Positions 49,351-62,682 of a stretch of DNA of 64,000 bases are shown in pieces. Each line of letters starts with the position of its first letter. Position 1 is the first letter of the stretch. Origin of the DNA: Lojkania enalia (Eukaryota; Ascomycota; Dothideomycetes; Pleosporales); the NCBI GenBank assembly GCA_010094045.1, contig ML986581.1:434001-498000 (forward strand), written 5' to 3'. The translations under genes and the position numbers were made by a program. A model generated the notes under the pieces. It was not told the origin of the DNA. It did not search any database and was given only the letters and a program-made list of their open reading frames with translations.

Positions 49351-50349
49351 CTACCAATCCCGTGTGCAAGTGGTACGAAATCTAAAAGTGCTTACCTGAT
49401 TCCATCGGCGAGGTGTAATAACAAGTTTGTCTCCATCTACATCGTCATAATCCCCAGTCTTAGGATGCATGTATCCGCAGCCGACTTCCTGGTCTCCAGT
49501 CATTGTAGACCGAATCCAATCTCTACTTTCATAAGTTGTCCTCAGTTCTTTTAACTTCAGCTGCAACCACTTGCCCTTTGGGTCACCCTGTTCTAATTTG
49601 GCTTCACACCATGTGTCTAGCTTGTTGCATTTCCAACTGTCACCTCTTAAACCCCATTCCCGAGCCATAGCCATCGTATCATAGACAATCGAGCGATCGC
49701 ATCCAGCTTCCATCACAGCAAAGCGGACCATATCCATATTCGGGGCCTTCCCCAGCCGGCGGTTGTGGTTGAAGAGCTCCACGACCTCAAGGTTGCGATC
49801 AAGTATGGCCTCCTTTTTGCCCTCGAGAGCTAATCTGCGCGTTTCGGGACTGGCCCAGTCCACGGTCATAGATGTGGTCCACAACAGAAAGCGAAGATAT
49901 TGGGCCTTTGATCGGTTCCAGGGGCCATGCAAAAGTTTGACCGGAATGCGACACTTGATGTACGACAACGCTGGAATGTGTCTTCTACTAAACGCCATAG
50001 CTGTTGCATCCTCGAAATTTGGGGGCCATTGAGGATCAAAACAGCCTTCGTTTGGTGTCTTCCCGCAAAGGCAGCCCATGCTACTCCATGTCCTCATAAC
50101 GAAGGACTTGAAATAATCCCATGTCATCCATTTGCTTGCGAATATACGAGTCTGAGCGGATGATTGCTCGGAACGCGAGTTCAGGTCCCTTGTAAAATAT
50201 GTCTCACATATAGTTTTATATAAGTAATTGTTGGCGAGCTTGGCTGCAATGTATGGTGAGACATCGACCAGCGCAAGATTTGGGCCCGATTGGAGGAAGA
50301 TCGGCTGAATAAGCTCGGCGGGTAGTCTTTCGAGGGCGGAAATTGTCAT
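49351..50349 (-). CDS. F-box-like hypothetical protein
   Basis: An open frame of 332 residues. It starts MTISALERLPAELIQPIFLQSGPNLALVDVSPYIAAKL, an F-box-like LPxELxxxI helix pair at the N-terminus. Further on are FAVMEAGCDRSIVYDTM and residues rich in Trp and charged amino acids. I associate this build with lineage-specific fungal F-box proteins that often come in families, but there is no second copy here. F-box proteins recruit targets to SCF ubiquitin ligases; the target is unknown. The sequence near 49394 (CAG followed by GTAAGC) could be a splice donor, so the last 15 residues may be intron read-through. Confidence 0.65.
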   Translation of the reverse strand: MTISALERLPAELIQPIFLQSGPNLALVDVSPYIAAKLANNYLYKTICETYFTRDLNSRSEQSSAQTRIFASKWMTWDYFKSFVMRTWSSMGCLCGKTPNEGCFDPQWPPNFEDATAMAFSRRHIPALSYIKCRIPVKLLHGPWNRSKAQYLRFLLWTTSMTVDWASPETRRLALEGKKEAILDRNLEVVELFNHNRRLGKAPNMDMVRFAVMEAGCDRSIVYDTMAMAREWGLRGDSWKCNKLDTWCEAKLEQGDPKGKWLQLKLKELRTTYESRDWIRSTMTGDQEVGCGYMHPKTGDYDDVDGDKLVITPRRWNQVSTFRFRTTCTRDW

Positions 50350-53063
50350 AATGAAGGCCTCTATTTGCTACACTGTGAGTACATTAGTAGTAAACGTGAT
50401 TATGTTGCTTTAAATATATTCAAAATCATGGATGCCTGGGAAGGGCAAGTTGTTGCCTGTAGTTGACGCGGCAAATGACGTACCCAGCACCATTGTTGCC
50501 AAATATACTCGCCTAGATCATATAAGAACCCCTGAGTGAATATACGCTAAAATTGTGAGCAAGGACTAGGCGCGAGCTGCGTCCTGAGGTGCGATGGGAT
50601 GAAGGTTAGCGAGGATTTTAACAGTTGTGCGCCAAGGATTTGGTGCCACAATCTCCGAACAATCGCCGTTATTTATCGGATCTAGGCCACACCTCCAGCC
50701 AACAATAATAGACTTTTCCATGAACTATTGCTCATCTTCACCTTGTACGATTACGATCTTTTCGTCGGTCCATCTAATTATCGTTATCGTTACCAGCGAC
50801 TCGGCTCCTTGAGCGGGGTCCATCCCTCTTAAGTAGAGTAGCAAAGTAGCAAGTAGAATCAGTGCGACACAGTATGCTCTGTTGCCTTTTAGTAGTTATT
50901 CATAGTTGAAAGTTTATGTCTATAATCTTTGCTAAGGAAGACATATGACGTACGTTAGGATCCATAAGTGGATTGGCGACTGATGGCAGCAAGACCCTTA
51001 TCTTGCATAGATTTTCTTTTTGCAAGTATCTTGAATGGCTAAGCAACGCATGGTATCTCACCATAGCAGTCGATCTGTCGAATTGATTTTCTATGGATCC
51101 ATTCATTTGTAAAAGAAATCGTGCGCTATTTGAAGGATGTTTGGTCGATTGGATGCTTCAGTGTGTGATAACGAAAACATGTAAGACTCCCAGCACCCTC
51201 CAGGTTCCGAAATCATCGATAAGATAACTCGCATAAGGCCTGTTGCGATAGATCAACCCTTTCTCATCAAGAGGAGTCACACGCATATTCCATTTGGTTC
51301 CTTTTTCTTTGCAGCGGCATTGGTTACAGTGTGACAGTTGGCAGATCCTTTCACACAATCTTCAAGAAGAAGAATTAGGAGGGAGAGGTAGCACAACAGA
51401 AATGTTTATCACCTACCTCATGCAGGGTAATCCGATTGTAATATATCCTGCACCCGTAAAAGTCCTCTTCTCCTGCCTTCGTCCAGTAACAGCCAGACCG
51501 CATTGCCTTTCGTTGAAGGCTCGTGGTATGAGTGGAACCGCTGGCGCTCGAGCCTTGATTGGATGCCAGTGCTTTTGCTTAGTCTTGTTCATTGGGCTTT
51601 CTGACAATGGCGTGAAAGTGGAGGCAAGCGATGGTATCCATTTCGTCGGGCAGCAGGTGCAAACTGGCCACGGAGTTGCACGAGAAGCCTCATATCGTTA
51701 TCCAATTCCCTCGCTCACTATCGGGTTCTAAATCTTCACCCTCTTCGTCCATCTGAGGACGCTAAGTCCATTTATTGACAGGAACTTGGGTCTGGCTCTT
51801 TTTGGCGGGACTCAAAGATATTGCTAGAGGAAACGGCTGTGACGTTGGACGGGCGTCTACGTTAATCTAGCTCCAAATCTAAACTCGTAGTCGGAGTACG
51901 AAGCTCAGCGCTTTGTCGATCGCTTGGTGGCTTAAGATGTGAAACGGCTAAGGCTAAAAGCTGCGATGACCTCTCGCATTACGCCTCTCTATACATTGGC
52001 TTTTCAGAGCACGGTTTTCCGAATCCATCTTCGCTGATTGTTGCTCATGCTTGCTAATCCACTACCGTGCTTTATCAAGACGGGTTTTGTCCTTAGCGAC
52101 TTAGGTAGGCTTTGCTATTTCGTCCTGGAGCCAAGCAGGACTATGGAGTCCGCCCAAATTGCTTTGTGGCCGTACGTAGTTATTTATACGCAATCTCAGC
52201 GCGCTCGTTGCATTTAATTAGAGAACCCATGACTTGCTGTTGATGCATTTTTTCAAAATAGAATCGTAAGGACGTGAGCTTAACCCCTCCTATTTAGAGG
52301 ACGTCTTCTATATCTTGGTGTTGACCGATGTCTGCACGGCGAAGTCATTCTACCACACGGTAGGCCTCATGTTCGATCTAGGTCTAGATAGCCGTGGCCT
52401 CTTATACTGCTCTGCTATCTGCTTCGATATGTCGCTCTTCTCCGCTTTCTCTTTGGCCATCTCCAGTCGTAAGTTCCACCCGACCCATTCCCAGGTTTAC
52501 GCGTCAGCTCGAAAGATCCTAGTGTAGGACCTAAGGTCATTGAACGTAGGCCCGTACACCTTGAGCTGTAATGTCATTTTTGCGGAGGTGTGTGGACTGT
52601 GCGTGTCAAAAATTACCGAAAGTCAGATGCGAGAAAAGAAGGGTGCAAAGCAAGACGAAGTTTGAGCGACGAAGACATAATTCGGATGGAGAAGAAAGAC
52701 GGTTGGAAAGCAAAGAAAGACGGTCTGGTGTATTATGTGACTGATCGATCCTTAAAGGTACATCTCTCCAGGAATGCGCAACTCTTTAGGAACGTGCGAT
52801 TAATACCTCCCTATGCTGTAAGTAACTTTATAGAATCTAGCATCATGTCGACCAAATGAATATGTCTGCGTTTTTTGAAACTTATAGCTTAAATAAATAT
52901 GATTGGAAACTCCACATTTAAAACTTTGATATAGGAGGAGCAAGACGTATTGAAAACTCAACATTTAAGTTAGAAACTTCCTGAAGTCTAGTCAGCTGTC
53001 ATTTTAAACTGTGCTGCCATATTTCGCGCTATTTATTCCATTACTACTATCTTCATTTGAAAT
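50350..53063. other. Gene-poor stretch between F-box-like and P450 genes
   Basis: Short frames are present on both strands (for example 51294-51731 plus and 52590-52859 plus) but none shows a recognisable domain. The minus-strand text near 52300-52560 (EMAKEKAEKSDISKQIAEQYKRP-like) may be a remnant of a decayed coding sequence. Confidence 0.35.
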
Positions 53064-54649
53064 TTACTTGACGAGCACCTGAAGACCTTTCGAGCCTCTC
53101 TTCGGCATGGGCACAAAGTAGTCAAAAACAATGTCCATATCGTCTTGTGTAGTCTGATATGGTTCAAAGTCAAACTTACGAAACAATGCCGCCAACGCCA
53201 ATAGTATCTCGGCTTGTGCAAGATGTAACCCAAGACAAGATCTTGTCCCTTTGCTAAACGGAGTCAGATACTTCCTCAAGGAGGCCGCATCAGGTCCAAG
53301 CCATCTCTCTGGGCGAAAAGCAAATGGATCGGCAAATATCGACGGGTTCTGGTGTGTAAGCATATGTGTCATACTGACTGGGGTGCCTGGTGGTATGATC
53401 CAATTCTTGTAGACGATAGGATTTTTAGGGGAAACACGGGGAAGACGATGCGCAACACCGTGAGTGAATCTGTGGCCCTCATCTGCGACAGCCGAAAGGT
53501 ATGGCAACTGTTCCAGCTTTTGAACCGATGGCAATACAGTTGGATCAGGAATAGCCTCTTCAAGTTCTGCCTTCAGTTTTGGGAGTACATGAGGTGTCGA
53601 GAGTATGTACCAACACGTAACTTGGAGGTGATAAGTTGTTGTTACCTGCCCTGCTCCCACAACTGTCTGGGCCTCGCCGAGAAAATGTTGTAGATTTCGA
53701 TTAGAAGCTGGAAGCCCGTCTGTTCGCAGAAATTCGTGGAAAATCGTGGGATGATCATATCCGTGGTTGTCTTTGCTTTCACTGTTCATTATTGTGCTTA
53801 TCTGCTCCGCCATACTCTACATCCATAACGTTAGATTCTATAGTGAAATAATCACAAGGAGAAAGTAGTCCTAGAACATACCAAATGAAACTCCACGACT
53901 TTTGCCATCAATGGATTCAACTTCCTTGTCAACCATAGTGGCAAATTCCTTAAAAGCTCCGCTGCCCATGGGAAGTAGACGTTCAGGTAAGTCAGTTCTT
54001 CAATTGCGTCCACAGCATCGGGCCAATGTGGAGCAAAATCTTCCTCATCAAGCGCCCCATATGGTTTCGCAAAGGAATACTGGGTAACAACGTCCATCGT
54101 AAATGCAGCACAAGCATTGCGCATGCTAATCGGTTTTCCAGTGCTTTTGAACTTAGAAAGACGGTCGCACAGTTTCTCCACCATGGCGGCTATCATAGGC
54201 TCAAGTTGCGTGACACTGCGCTTCGAAAAGAAGTGATTTAATGGCCCTTTTCTGGCCCTATGTAAGTCGTGTTCCACGGCGCTAATGAAAGCAGTTGGAA
54301 CGCCAAATAGTCTCGCCGTGAACCACCACTTGTCCCGTGGGTTGCTGGACCCAGTGTACACGGAGTCATAAAAGTCTGGATCAGCGATGTGTATCTCGCA
54401 GGGGGAGATGCGTACGATAGGACCGTATTTCTCGTGCATTTCCCGGATGCGCCAGGTATATTGTCCGCCTTTGATAAAGTCATAGTAAAATTCGTAAATT
54501 TGTGTTGCTGCTGCGAGCTTTGGTCCGGGGAAATTGTGTAGCGGGTCGAAGTATACTCTATGTATACCTAGCACGACTAGATAGGTACACCAGGCGACTG
54601 TGATGGTAACAAAGGGATGATACACGACGGCTTCAAAAATTGCCTCCAT
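53064..54649 (-). CDS. Cytochrome P450 monooxygenase
   Basis: Two exons, 54649-53882 and 53816-53064, with a 65-bp intron (53817-53881) in phase 0, giving 506 residues, normal for the family. Residues about 8-35 form the membrane anchor, followed by a proline-rich NFPGPK hinge. The I-helix is VVGAGQVTTT, with Gln-Val in place of the usual Asp/Glu-Thr. E369-GH-R372 is the ExxR motif, RPERW is the PERF-type motif, and FSKGTRSCLGLHLAQAE carries the heme-ligand Cys450. It resembles fungal trichodiene-oxygenase/benzoate-hydroxylase-like P450s (inference from layout). The substrate is unknown and no biosynthetic cluster accompanies it. An earlier in-frame Met at 54685 exists; MEAIFEAVV fits the anchor better. 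Confidence 0.92.
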
Positions 54650-56899
54650 TATGTGGGATGGTTTTGGAGGATTGCATGTCGGCACAGACTTTAATAGGAA
54701 GAAATTAATCAGATAACATGATCCTAAAGTGCCTGACTTTTAGCCCTGCGGGATACGCCTCCCCAAGCTACAGCTCAGCCTTGTCTAATTATGCACATGC
54801 TATTCACAGGTCGTACTTATTGATCCTAGGGGCAAATTTGTTTTGCGATAAGCACATCGCTTAAGCAGTAACTGCAGCTTCAATGCTCGTATATGCGGGC
54901 TGTTCCCTGCGGTACCCCGCGTGATAGATATTAGGCTGTACACTCGTCAACCTTAGCTGTGATCTGTAAGGCGTAGCCGAAGTCAACACTTTCTTGGATT
55001 AGGTCTTTCTTCTATCGCGGTATCCTGGCATAACAATGAAATCTGGGGGCATTTGGGAAGGTTTATTGGCCACTAGAATCTCTTGGTGCCAACTGAACAA
55101 ATGAGACATGCTTTTGCGCTTCACGGGCTAGTGATATGATGAGAGTCACGATGTGAAAGCAGCGTAAACAGCTTCCCTATTCACGACTAGTTTCGAATCC
55201 CACTTTTGATCCATCCCAAGGACCAATATTTCCCCCCTTAATTTGTGAATCCACCGATTGGGCCGATCCGAGCCTTCGCAAGATTTGTACAAGCTATTGG
55301 TGACAGCTATGAAGATATATTCACAAGGGGATTTTTCCGTATTGAGACAAGAGTTTTGGCGGGATATTCCTAGATCAAATGACTGGCTGGATTGGGTAAT
55401 TTCCCGCTCAATCCATTGGTAGGACCGTAGGAACCGTTTGGTTCATCAGCTGATCACATGATCCGCTAGCCTTCAGGGTATATAGCTCGCTCGATTGGTT
55501 TCTTAATCAACTAATTTGTAATTTTGGTTTTAAATACTAGACGATCGGCATTTTCTTCAATATTAATTTGCTTTTAAGGCAGCTCGAGAAGCTCCATGAG
55601 TATTCTTTAGAATCATTTTTGGGTTAGTTGAACTAATGGGGGGGCTTATTGGCTAAACACATTATGATAAACAGATCGTTTACTATTCAGCCTGAAAAAC
55701 ATGGCACCGATCACGGGAATCCAAGCGACGTGTGGCTACTTGTGAGGCTGAACGCCCTTGCAAGGAACATGGGATTTCATATCTTCGCTAGGTTCTGTGG
55801 CGGTCATCCTTCGTAAAAGAAGAATTTCTAAATTCCACGGGGCTGTCTATTTCCTTCGATCTAGTAGTAAGATGAGGAGAGGCCCGAGACGAATTCCTGA
55901 TTATTACAATGACTTCGGTATCTACAACTCGTGCAAGATAAAAATTTCTGTTCCAGTTGGACCAGGTGCTATCTATACTACACTAAGGGACGAAGGATGA
56001 GATGTTTATTCTAGCGGTGAAGACAATATCAATAATATTTGATTTGGAGTCCCGACTTGGATGAAAGCCCCCCCTCCCTACGCACTATTTGGAATGGACT
56101 CTTCTGTGGTGGGAACGACAACGGCTGAAGGTGCACAAGTATTTGTAGCCAATGTAGGATTAATAACGAGGCACACAAACGCTAGATATGGAACCAAGCA
56201 AGTCATCACTAAAGCTCCTGCTGCTGTTAGAAACACGAGAAAGGAATCTATGCGAAGAAAGCAAATTGAAATGATAGGTGGCTCCATGGAGAAAAAAAGG
56301 ATGGTGCGAAAGGGGGCATGGCAATTCTATTCAAATTCCATTCCAATTCCATTCCCGCCCTGCTACTGTACGCCAAGCTTGTAATCCAGCATGGATAGCG
56401 ATCAGGGGTCTCTCACAAGTCGTTGTGAGATGGGCATGACTATCAGTCCTAGTTGAGGCTTAACAGTTATGGGGCGCTTATGTGACACGGACTTCTGAGA
56501 TTTCGCCTTGCCGTCGACCAATGGAAAAAGCTGTCTATCCAAAGATTCTTGGCAAATTTGGTACTCTAGGCGCTAAAAGTAAGCACCAAACCTCTGTAAT
56601 TGTCTTTCAAAACTCTACAATGAAGCATACGCATACAGTTCAAGCAATACCTACGCGTTAGCAGTCCCATCAAAGTAATTTACCGCATTTCTCGGGGGAT
56701 TGTACTACCAAAAGTCCTCCCCCTATAAGATTTGACGTTTTCGATGGGTCAACGAATAATAATTTAGTAGGTAACCAAGGTGTACTCAGGCTTAGAAGAA
56801 ACTCAACTCTTCTGTCCAAGCTAAAAGACGCCAAGGCTATCGTATCCAAAATATTTTCGGTATTCTGGTGAGTTGGAGGTGATCAACTAAGGGATGGAC
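54650..56899. other. AT-rich intergenic region upstream of the P450 gene
   Basis: No gene recognised. Frames up to 107 codons (56061-56384) have no domain. A TTCCATTCCAATTCCATTCC direct repeat is near 56337-56356. Confidence 0.35.
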
Positions 56900-57880
56900 C
56901 ACTAATAACGTAGTTCACAAGCGAGCCGCCCATCCCTATATTTAGAGGCATATATCGCGACAACGCCAGCAAGCATTAGTATAGTATTTTGATAGGAGAT
57001 ATATATGCTATTATTTGCCACTGCGCAAGTTCTAGCGTTATGCTCAGACTCGCTGCAGCGACTGCAGCGCTTCTGGTGCGGCGTGCTGACCTTACTGCAC
57101 TTCCGACCTGCGCTCACTTCATCTCCTAGCTGCTTATCTACCTCCTTTTAAGTAGCTATCTTAGGGCCTTTAGCCTTAGTAGGACTATCTTGCTTCTATA
57201 GAACCATTTTTGATCGCTTTTTGGGCTGCGATAGAGCCTTATTTACTTCCTAAAGTTGACCAACCTGATACTAAAGCAGCGCACACAAATGAGCCATCAG
57301 TGCTGATAGCCCGAATAACTATTGCCTACTCGCGATCGCCGGGCAGAAGTGATTTTGGTCGACTAGCTGATAGCTTAGCACTAGTAACTACCTACTAGTA
57401 GATGCGATACGTATCTAAAAGCCTGTCTTGCCGAAATTATAAATTTCGTTGTCAGCAATACTATACTTTGCTTTAGTAGGTCGAACTGCTGACAACCTCA
57501 TAATCCTTACAGAGAGCTTACTGTTGGTCTTATTTTTGGCAGAAGTACGTTTTGAGCTCAGGAATCCGATTAATAAAGTTTGCTGGCCAATTTTTGCCGA
57601 CCTGGTTAGCAGAGCGAGCTCTGAGCAAATAGTTGGCTATATCTCGTACACTATTGATTATGGGAGGATATCTACAAGTTGATAGATCTAGTACATGCTG
57701 GATAATAGTATATTCCTCCAGCTTCGTGAGCTTCTTTGAATTGGGCTCGCAATCGTGCCGTGAAGATCTACCTGCGCGTCGGTCTCTAGGCGTTGTTTGG
57801 GGATTACTATTGGTAGCTGCAGCACTTCTCCCGCTCTGAACTTGATATTGATTGAAAGCTAAGATAGCCAGCAATATCTG
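56900..57880 (-). mobile_element. Pogo/Fot1 transposase relic, core deleted
   Basis: Read on the minus strand. The N-terminal DNA-binding part is RSSRHDCEPNSKKLTKLEE, IINSVRDIANYLLRARSANQVGKNWPANFINRIPEL (57530-57820). Then come a short SRPKSLLPGDRE-like block (about 57310-57360), stops, and near 57050 a C-terminal zinc knuckle CSRCSESEHNARTC. The DDE catalytic region is mostly missing. The element parallels 8881-10367 (core deletion with a knuckle kept) and its N-terminus matches 16400-16870. Terminal repeats were not found. Confidence 0.72.
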
Positions 57881-58444
57881 ACCTTCTTGATGACAGGCAA
57901 AAACATATTTGAGAAAGTATTTGCGCTCCTCAATGTAGAGATCTCCATGTTTGGTACAGGATATAGATCACCCTGGCTTCTTAGCATAAAGTTGATCAAA
58001 CAATACTAGCTCGAAATGGGCATTTCTTGCAATTTTGTGAACGTTTCAATCTACAAATTGCCAACCATGCCGTAGAAGTCGAGTGCAAAAGATCTAAGAT
58101 AGTCGTTGCCTGCTTTCAGAAACATGGCTATTTTATGACTCGGAAGCCTAGTTCATACGATACGGATACCGGATAATCATAACCAAATATAACTACCGTT
58201 AATAGGGTGAAGAAAATTTATCTCTTCATAGAAGCCAATTCTTCTATATCGAACAGATCCGAGAAGGTCTTGTATCCAAGGGAATTCTTCCCAACAATTA
58301 TCAATCTCCAATCTCTTAATGCGCCTAGACAAATAGAATCTCCAATGCTCTATTTTAAGGTCAAGCTGATTCATCGCTAGTATCTGTATGCTGTCGCTTC
58401 GCATGGGATCCCATAAGTGAAGTTTGAGTTTACGGTGGGCATTA
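57881..58444. other. Short intergenic stretch
   Basis: A minus-strand frame (58177-58479, LKIEHWRFYLSRRIKRLEIDNC...) overlaps the LTR and has no recognisable domain. Confidence 0.3.
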
Positions 58445-58594
58445 TGTTGCGTATTAGGGAGCATCAATTGCTGAGGCAAATATTGATGTATTGAAGGAGG
58501 GTAAGTGGCCTGCCTCGGTAGAAGCTGGCAATGGCGAGACTATATAGGCCTGAAAAACAGACCAACTATAATAGGATAGTAGAAACATGTGACA
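58445..58594 (-). repeat. Solo LTR, copy C (150 bp)
   Basis: Minus orientation, ends TGTCACATG...GCAACA when read on the minus strand. Perfect 5-bp duplication CATTA (58440-58444 and 58595-58599). Confidence 0.88.
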
Positions 58595-58599
58595 CATTA

Positions 58600-60457
58600 C
58601 CTCGTATTTGAGATTTTCTCATAGTATGGTATTTAATACCACGGCATATACATGAGTATTCTCCTGCTCCTCTGTTCTTCGCGAATTATTGTGTGTTAAA
58701 ACCGACTTGAATATTGCTTTCAAGCCGCAGAATACCTAGGTTTCCCAAAGAGAAGGGAAAAATTTAGTAAATAGCAATTTCAACCGCTTCAGGATTCAGA
58801 AACTCGCACAAAGCCGCCTCAATTAGGATTTCCGTGCCCCTGTTCCATACTCTTCCGAACCTCTACAACCCGCTCATCCTCATTGACAATTTGTTCAGTG
58901 CCGATAACTATGCAACGTATTTCGAGAGACTAGAATTTCCTCTATTTCGATAAGCGCACTTAAACTCAGAGGATATAAAACTAATACGACGATAGTGAAG
59001 TACCACTTTCTGAGCGCGCTCGTAGTGTGCGCCTTTATATCGCGGCATCCTGGTCGAAGATTCTTCAACTCTGTAAAGTATCGGAGCAGATAAGGAGGAA
59101 AGACTGTGTTGATTGATATCTATAGAGGATCAAGGCTATTTATACTATCTGTTCCAGGTATCACATGATATCATATTGTGTGTAGGCTGTGTAGAAGACC
59201 CCACGGTAGTGAGCACTATGAGTTTATGTAACGTCATAGTTTATATCGGTTGTGAAGTATTTTATAAACTCGTCGCCGCTGGCAAAGCACTCCGTGTTGA
59301 AAGTTGACCGTTGGATGCACATGCTCGACCGGCCTGTATGGGACAAGAATATTATGGATTTGTTGAACAGCCGGATAAATCTAAGGGACGCTGCAGCGCA
59401 GTAGCAGAACGAACGCAGTTGACTGACATATTGTCTAGAATGACAACAGTGGGAGCGGGATCGCCGACGTTGCCACTGTGTGCGAAAACCAGCCCTCGGC
59501 TCACAAAATCTGCCGCATAGCCTACCTTTCGCGATTGTTTTGTTTCCAGCTCACTTCGTTCGGTTCTGCATGAAAATTCATGCGGTACGGTCTCGCCCCC
59601 AACTTTCATGACGCTTTCGGAAAGGATTCGTGATATTCGACCTCTCAGAAGATGTATCTGCACAAGTAGCACGCCTAACACAGCCTTGTAGCGTAAAGCC
59701 CTTTTCCTGTTGAATTAAAATCCATTTCAATCCAATTCCACCGGAATCACCTCATTTATGGAGCATCCTAGTTCCATTCCACCAACTGAATAGTTTTGCA
59801 TAGACATATCAGATAGAACGGAGATCTGAAGTGAATATTCGAAAGAGGGCGTTGTCGTGGACATGGCTGGAAATATAAGCTCTCGCCATGGCTCTTATAT
59901 GCAGATGATGTAGTTGCTCTCACTCTCTTATCTGCAGATCTAGGAACTCTTGACAGTGACGAGGCTGCGCACATGTACGCATCGTTTGATAACAGTTTTC
60001 GTTGTTTCGTCTATTCAACTAACACAAGTGCATCCAAAGTACTCTCTTTCCCATTTTTCTCAAGGCCTTCAAATTTAGGCCCACGTCCAATAACTCACAA
60101 CTCTGCTCTTAAAAAGCATGCTACTTACTCGAACCATACTAAATCATCAGAACGCCATTAGCTACTCAGCTACGCTACATTATTTTCTGTAACTGGATGT
60201 AATTTTACCCCCTAAATTGGCCCGCAGTCAAAATTTCGGGCATTTCCAGAAACTAGCACTCCATTGATTTCGAGCAATACTAGTTCATTCGGACAAGCCG
60301 TTATAATTTGCGGCAATGTTCTATACAATACACCATCGATGGTAAGAAACATTGGGTACCCAAATTCTAGGATAAATTTTACTAATTAGGCGAATGGTGA
60401 GTCCAATTACTAGAGGCCCTTTGCTAAGCTGATGCTTCTCTCTCGCATAGCTAGCTT
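58600..60457. other. AT-rich stretch between solo LTRs
   Basis: No recognised gene. Frames up to 109 codons (59352-59681 minus) show no domain. Confidence 0.35.
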
Positions 60458-60606
60458 TGTCGCATATCAGGCAGCATCAATTGCTAAGCCAAATATTAAT
60501 GTATTGAAGGAGGGTAAATGGCCTACCTGGCCAGAGGCTGGCAGTGGCGAGACTATATAGGCCTGAAAACAGGCCAACTATAATAGAATAGTAGAAACAC
60601 GTGACA
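60458..60606 (-). repeat. Solo LTR, copy D (149 bp)
   Basis: Minus orientation, TGTCACGTG...GCGACA. Perfect 5-bp duplication AGCTT (60453-60457 and 60607-60611). Confidence 0.88.
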
Positions 60607-60611
60607 AGCTT

Positions 60612-62061
60612 GTAGAGATACTTTGAATGAAAAGTAAGAGACAAGTGGTGATTTCTACGTGCCCGCCGTGTTCTAGTATATTGCACGATAATCCTCGTCA
60701 TACGGAAGAGTTCACTAGGCGAACCTCAAGAGTGCTGAAATCCGTTAGCGACTATTCGTCTTGAATGTATCATTGAGTTTTTTTCCACTGTCCTTGGGCT
60801 GAGGTTGTTAAACTAAGGGCAGAAACCGTACATGTTCGTGTGAACTCGAAGTTAATGACCGGCTATGAGTGGAAGCCTCAACCTTCTCTATTAGCGGAGA
60901 TCACTCGGGACGTTGACCGAGAATGGTCTTGATCCGGTAGTCAGATTGACTCACCAGACGGTATAAAGCTATCCAAAGATCTCTCGCCATTAAATTTACT
61001 TGCAAACAAGAGATTTCTATAGGTTTAACAGCATTGTGGGTGACTTTAACATACTCGATGCCAATATTACGCCTTCAAGTATTCTCTACCCTCAATGCCG
61101 CCTCGTAGAGAGATGCCAAAGCTACATGTACACCTGGGAATGTAATCTTGGCTTCCCAATGGAATATTTATATGATGCTATCACGACGGGTTTCGGCCCT
61201 AGTAGACAGCTGTTTTAAATTCCGCTGTCTTTGATTCGTGGTTGACAGGATGAGGATTGGAGGATGTAAAAGGAAATGTATATCTATGCTTGTAATAGAG
61301 TGTGTCGTATGCGTGGCTGGGGCAGTTATTACAACTACGGCAGTGCAAATAGTCTATTGTAATCCTACTATTTCTTTCAACTAGGTGTATGCCAACGTGT
61401 GCGTATTACATCAAGAATGTTTCATAATGTCTTTTCGGTTGAAGCAAAAAAAAAAAAGACATAATTTAAAATTCCTGAATATACCCTAGAGATAATGAAA
61501 ACCAGAATACCTCCTCCCAAGCATCTATAGAAGTAGAGAGGCAGGGCGGAAACTAACCGGCAACGCTACACCGAACTAATCATCTTCCATCGTCTGAAGA
61601 AATTGCGCTAGCCCTCATCCCAGCAGCACATCCTTCCCCCTCCCCTCGTTCGAATTCCACACTTACAAAAGCTGAAAGAGGAAAACGCTTCGATATCCCG
61701 ACGTAACCCAAACCCCTCACGAAGAATTGCCGAAAATGCCTCACGTAGCTTGCTCACCCCACCTCTACACCCTAAATCCTAGGCTACGCTATTACGCCGC
61801 CTATGGCGATGCCTCGTATTAGCCCATACGAAAGAAACGAACCCCATATCCACTACCTCGCCAACCAATCCAAGCCCTAGTGCGGCAAATATGCAAAGCA
61901 TCCCCATTCCCAGAAAACATCCCCGTCTTTTCATCCTAGAATTCGCGCAATATGAGACACACCAAGTAAAAAGAAAAAAATTCTCGGCTCAAAGCTCCGG
62001 CTCCCTTCCTAAATCTCCAATCTAGACAAGCATTCTGAAGAAGAAAAAAAGAAAACAAGCA
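60612..62061. other. Intergenic region before the small gene at 62062
   Basis: A 72-codon frame at 61000-61218 (QTRDFYRFNSIVGDFNILDA...) has no recognised family. The last 400 bases are pyrimidine-rich, as expected for a fungal promoter and leader. Confidence 0.35.
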
Positions 62062-62565
62062 ATGCCAACCTGGCGCCGTTCAAGCACGACCTCGGACGAC
62101 AGCTCGGCCCGCGAACAGGCTCGGTTAGCGGCAAGGCAGCGCCGCGATATCTACATGCGAATCAGAGGTAGGGACTCCATTCTGCCATAATTTTGTGTGG
62201 CTGGTGTAGCGACCCATAACACGCACGTGCTCACTTCCCCTTTTCGTCCAGCACACTTATCAAGCCTCTACCCCCAATACCCCAACCTTCTCGTTCGCAC
62301 CCAACAATCTATCGGTGCGGGAGGACAACCTTGTTACATCGCACTAGTTCTGTATGAAACGGTGCAGTCATCCCGCTTGACGCCCGCGAATCCGGTCATC
62401 GGATATGACGAAGGGTACTACGATGACAGGTTGTTGGGGCATGACATTTCACAGTATACTGTACTGTTGAATGGGACGCCAGGGGGGGATCAAACAGAGG
62501 GGATGAGTAGGTTGTTAGAGAGGGCGGAATTGCTTGTTAGGAGTGGATGGACGAGTAGTGGATGA
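62062..62565 (+). CDS. Small conserved-looking protein of unknown function
   Basis: Two exons, 62062-62167 and 62252-62565, with an 84-bp intron in phase 1, giving 139 residues. The N-terminus (MPTWRRSSTTSDDSSAREQA) is basic and Ser-rich and leads into AARQRRDIYMRIR. The second exon, PQYPNLLVRTQQSIGAGGQP, CYIALVLYETV, VIGYDEGYYDDRLLGHDISQYT and GMSRLLERAELL, has a globular pattern. No known domain recognised. The splice join is clean and the frame is open to TGA. The gene runs toward SPB1, 117 bp between stops. Confidence 0.65.
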
Positions 62566-62682
62566 CAATCAGGATCACTGTTAGGGCACAAAATAGTGGT
62601 CGGCTTGCTGGATACATAAAATTGCTATTAAGACAGTCCAAAAATTTTTTTTTAATCTTTTTCCATATCTAGAGCATACCAA

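Noticed and set aside
51294..51731. Plus-strand frame of 145 codons
   Set aside because: No recognisable motif, no splice partner and base composition like the surrounding non-coding sequence.
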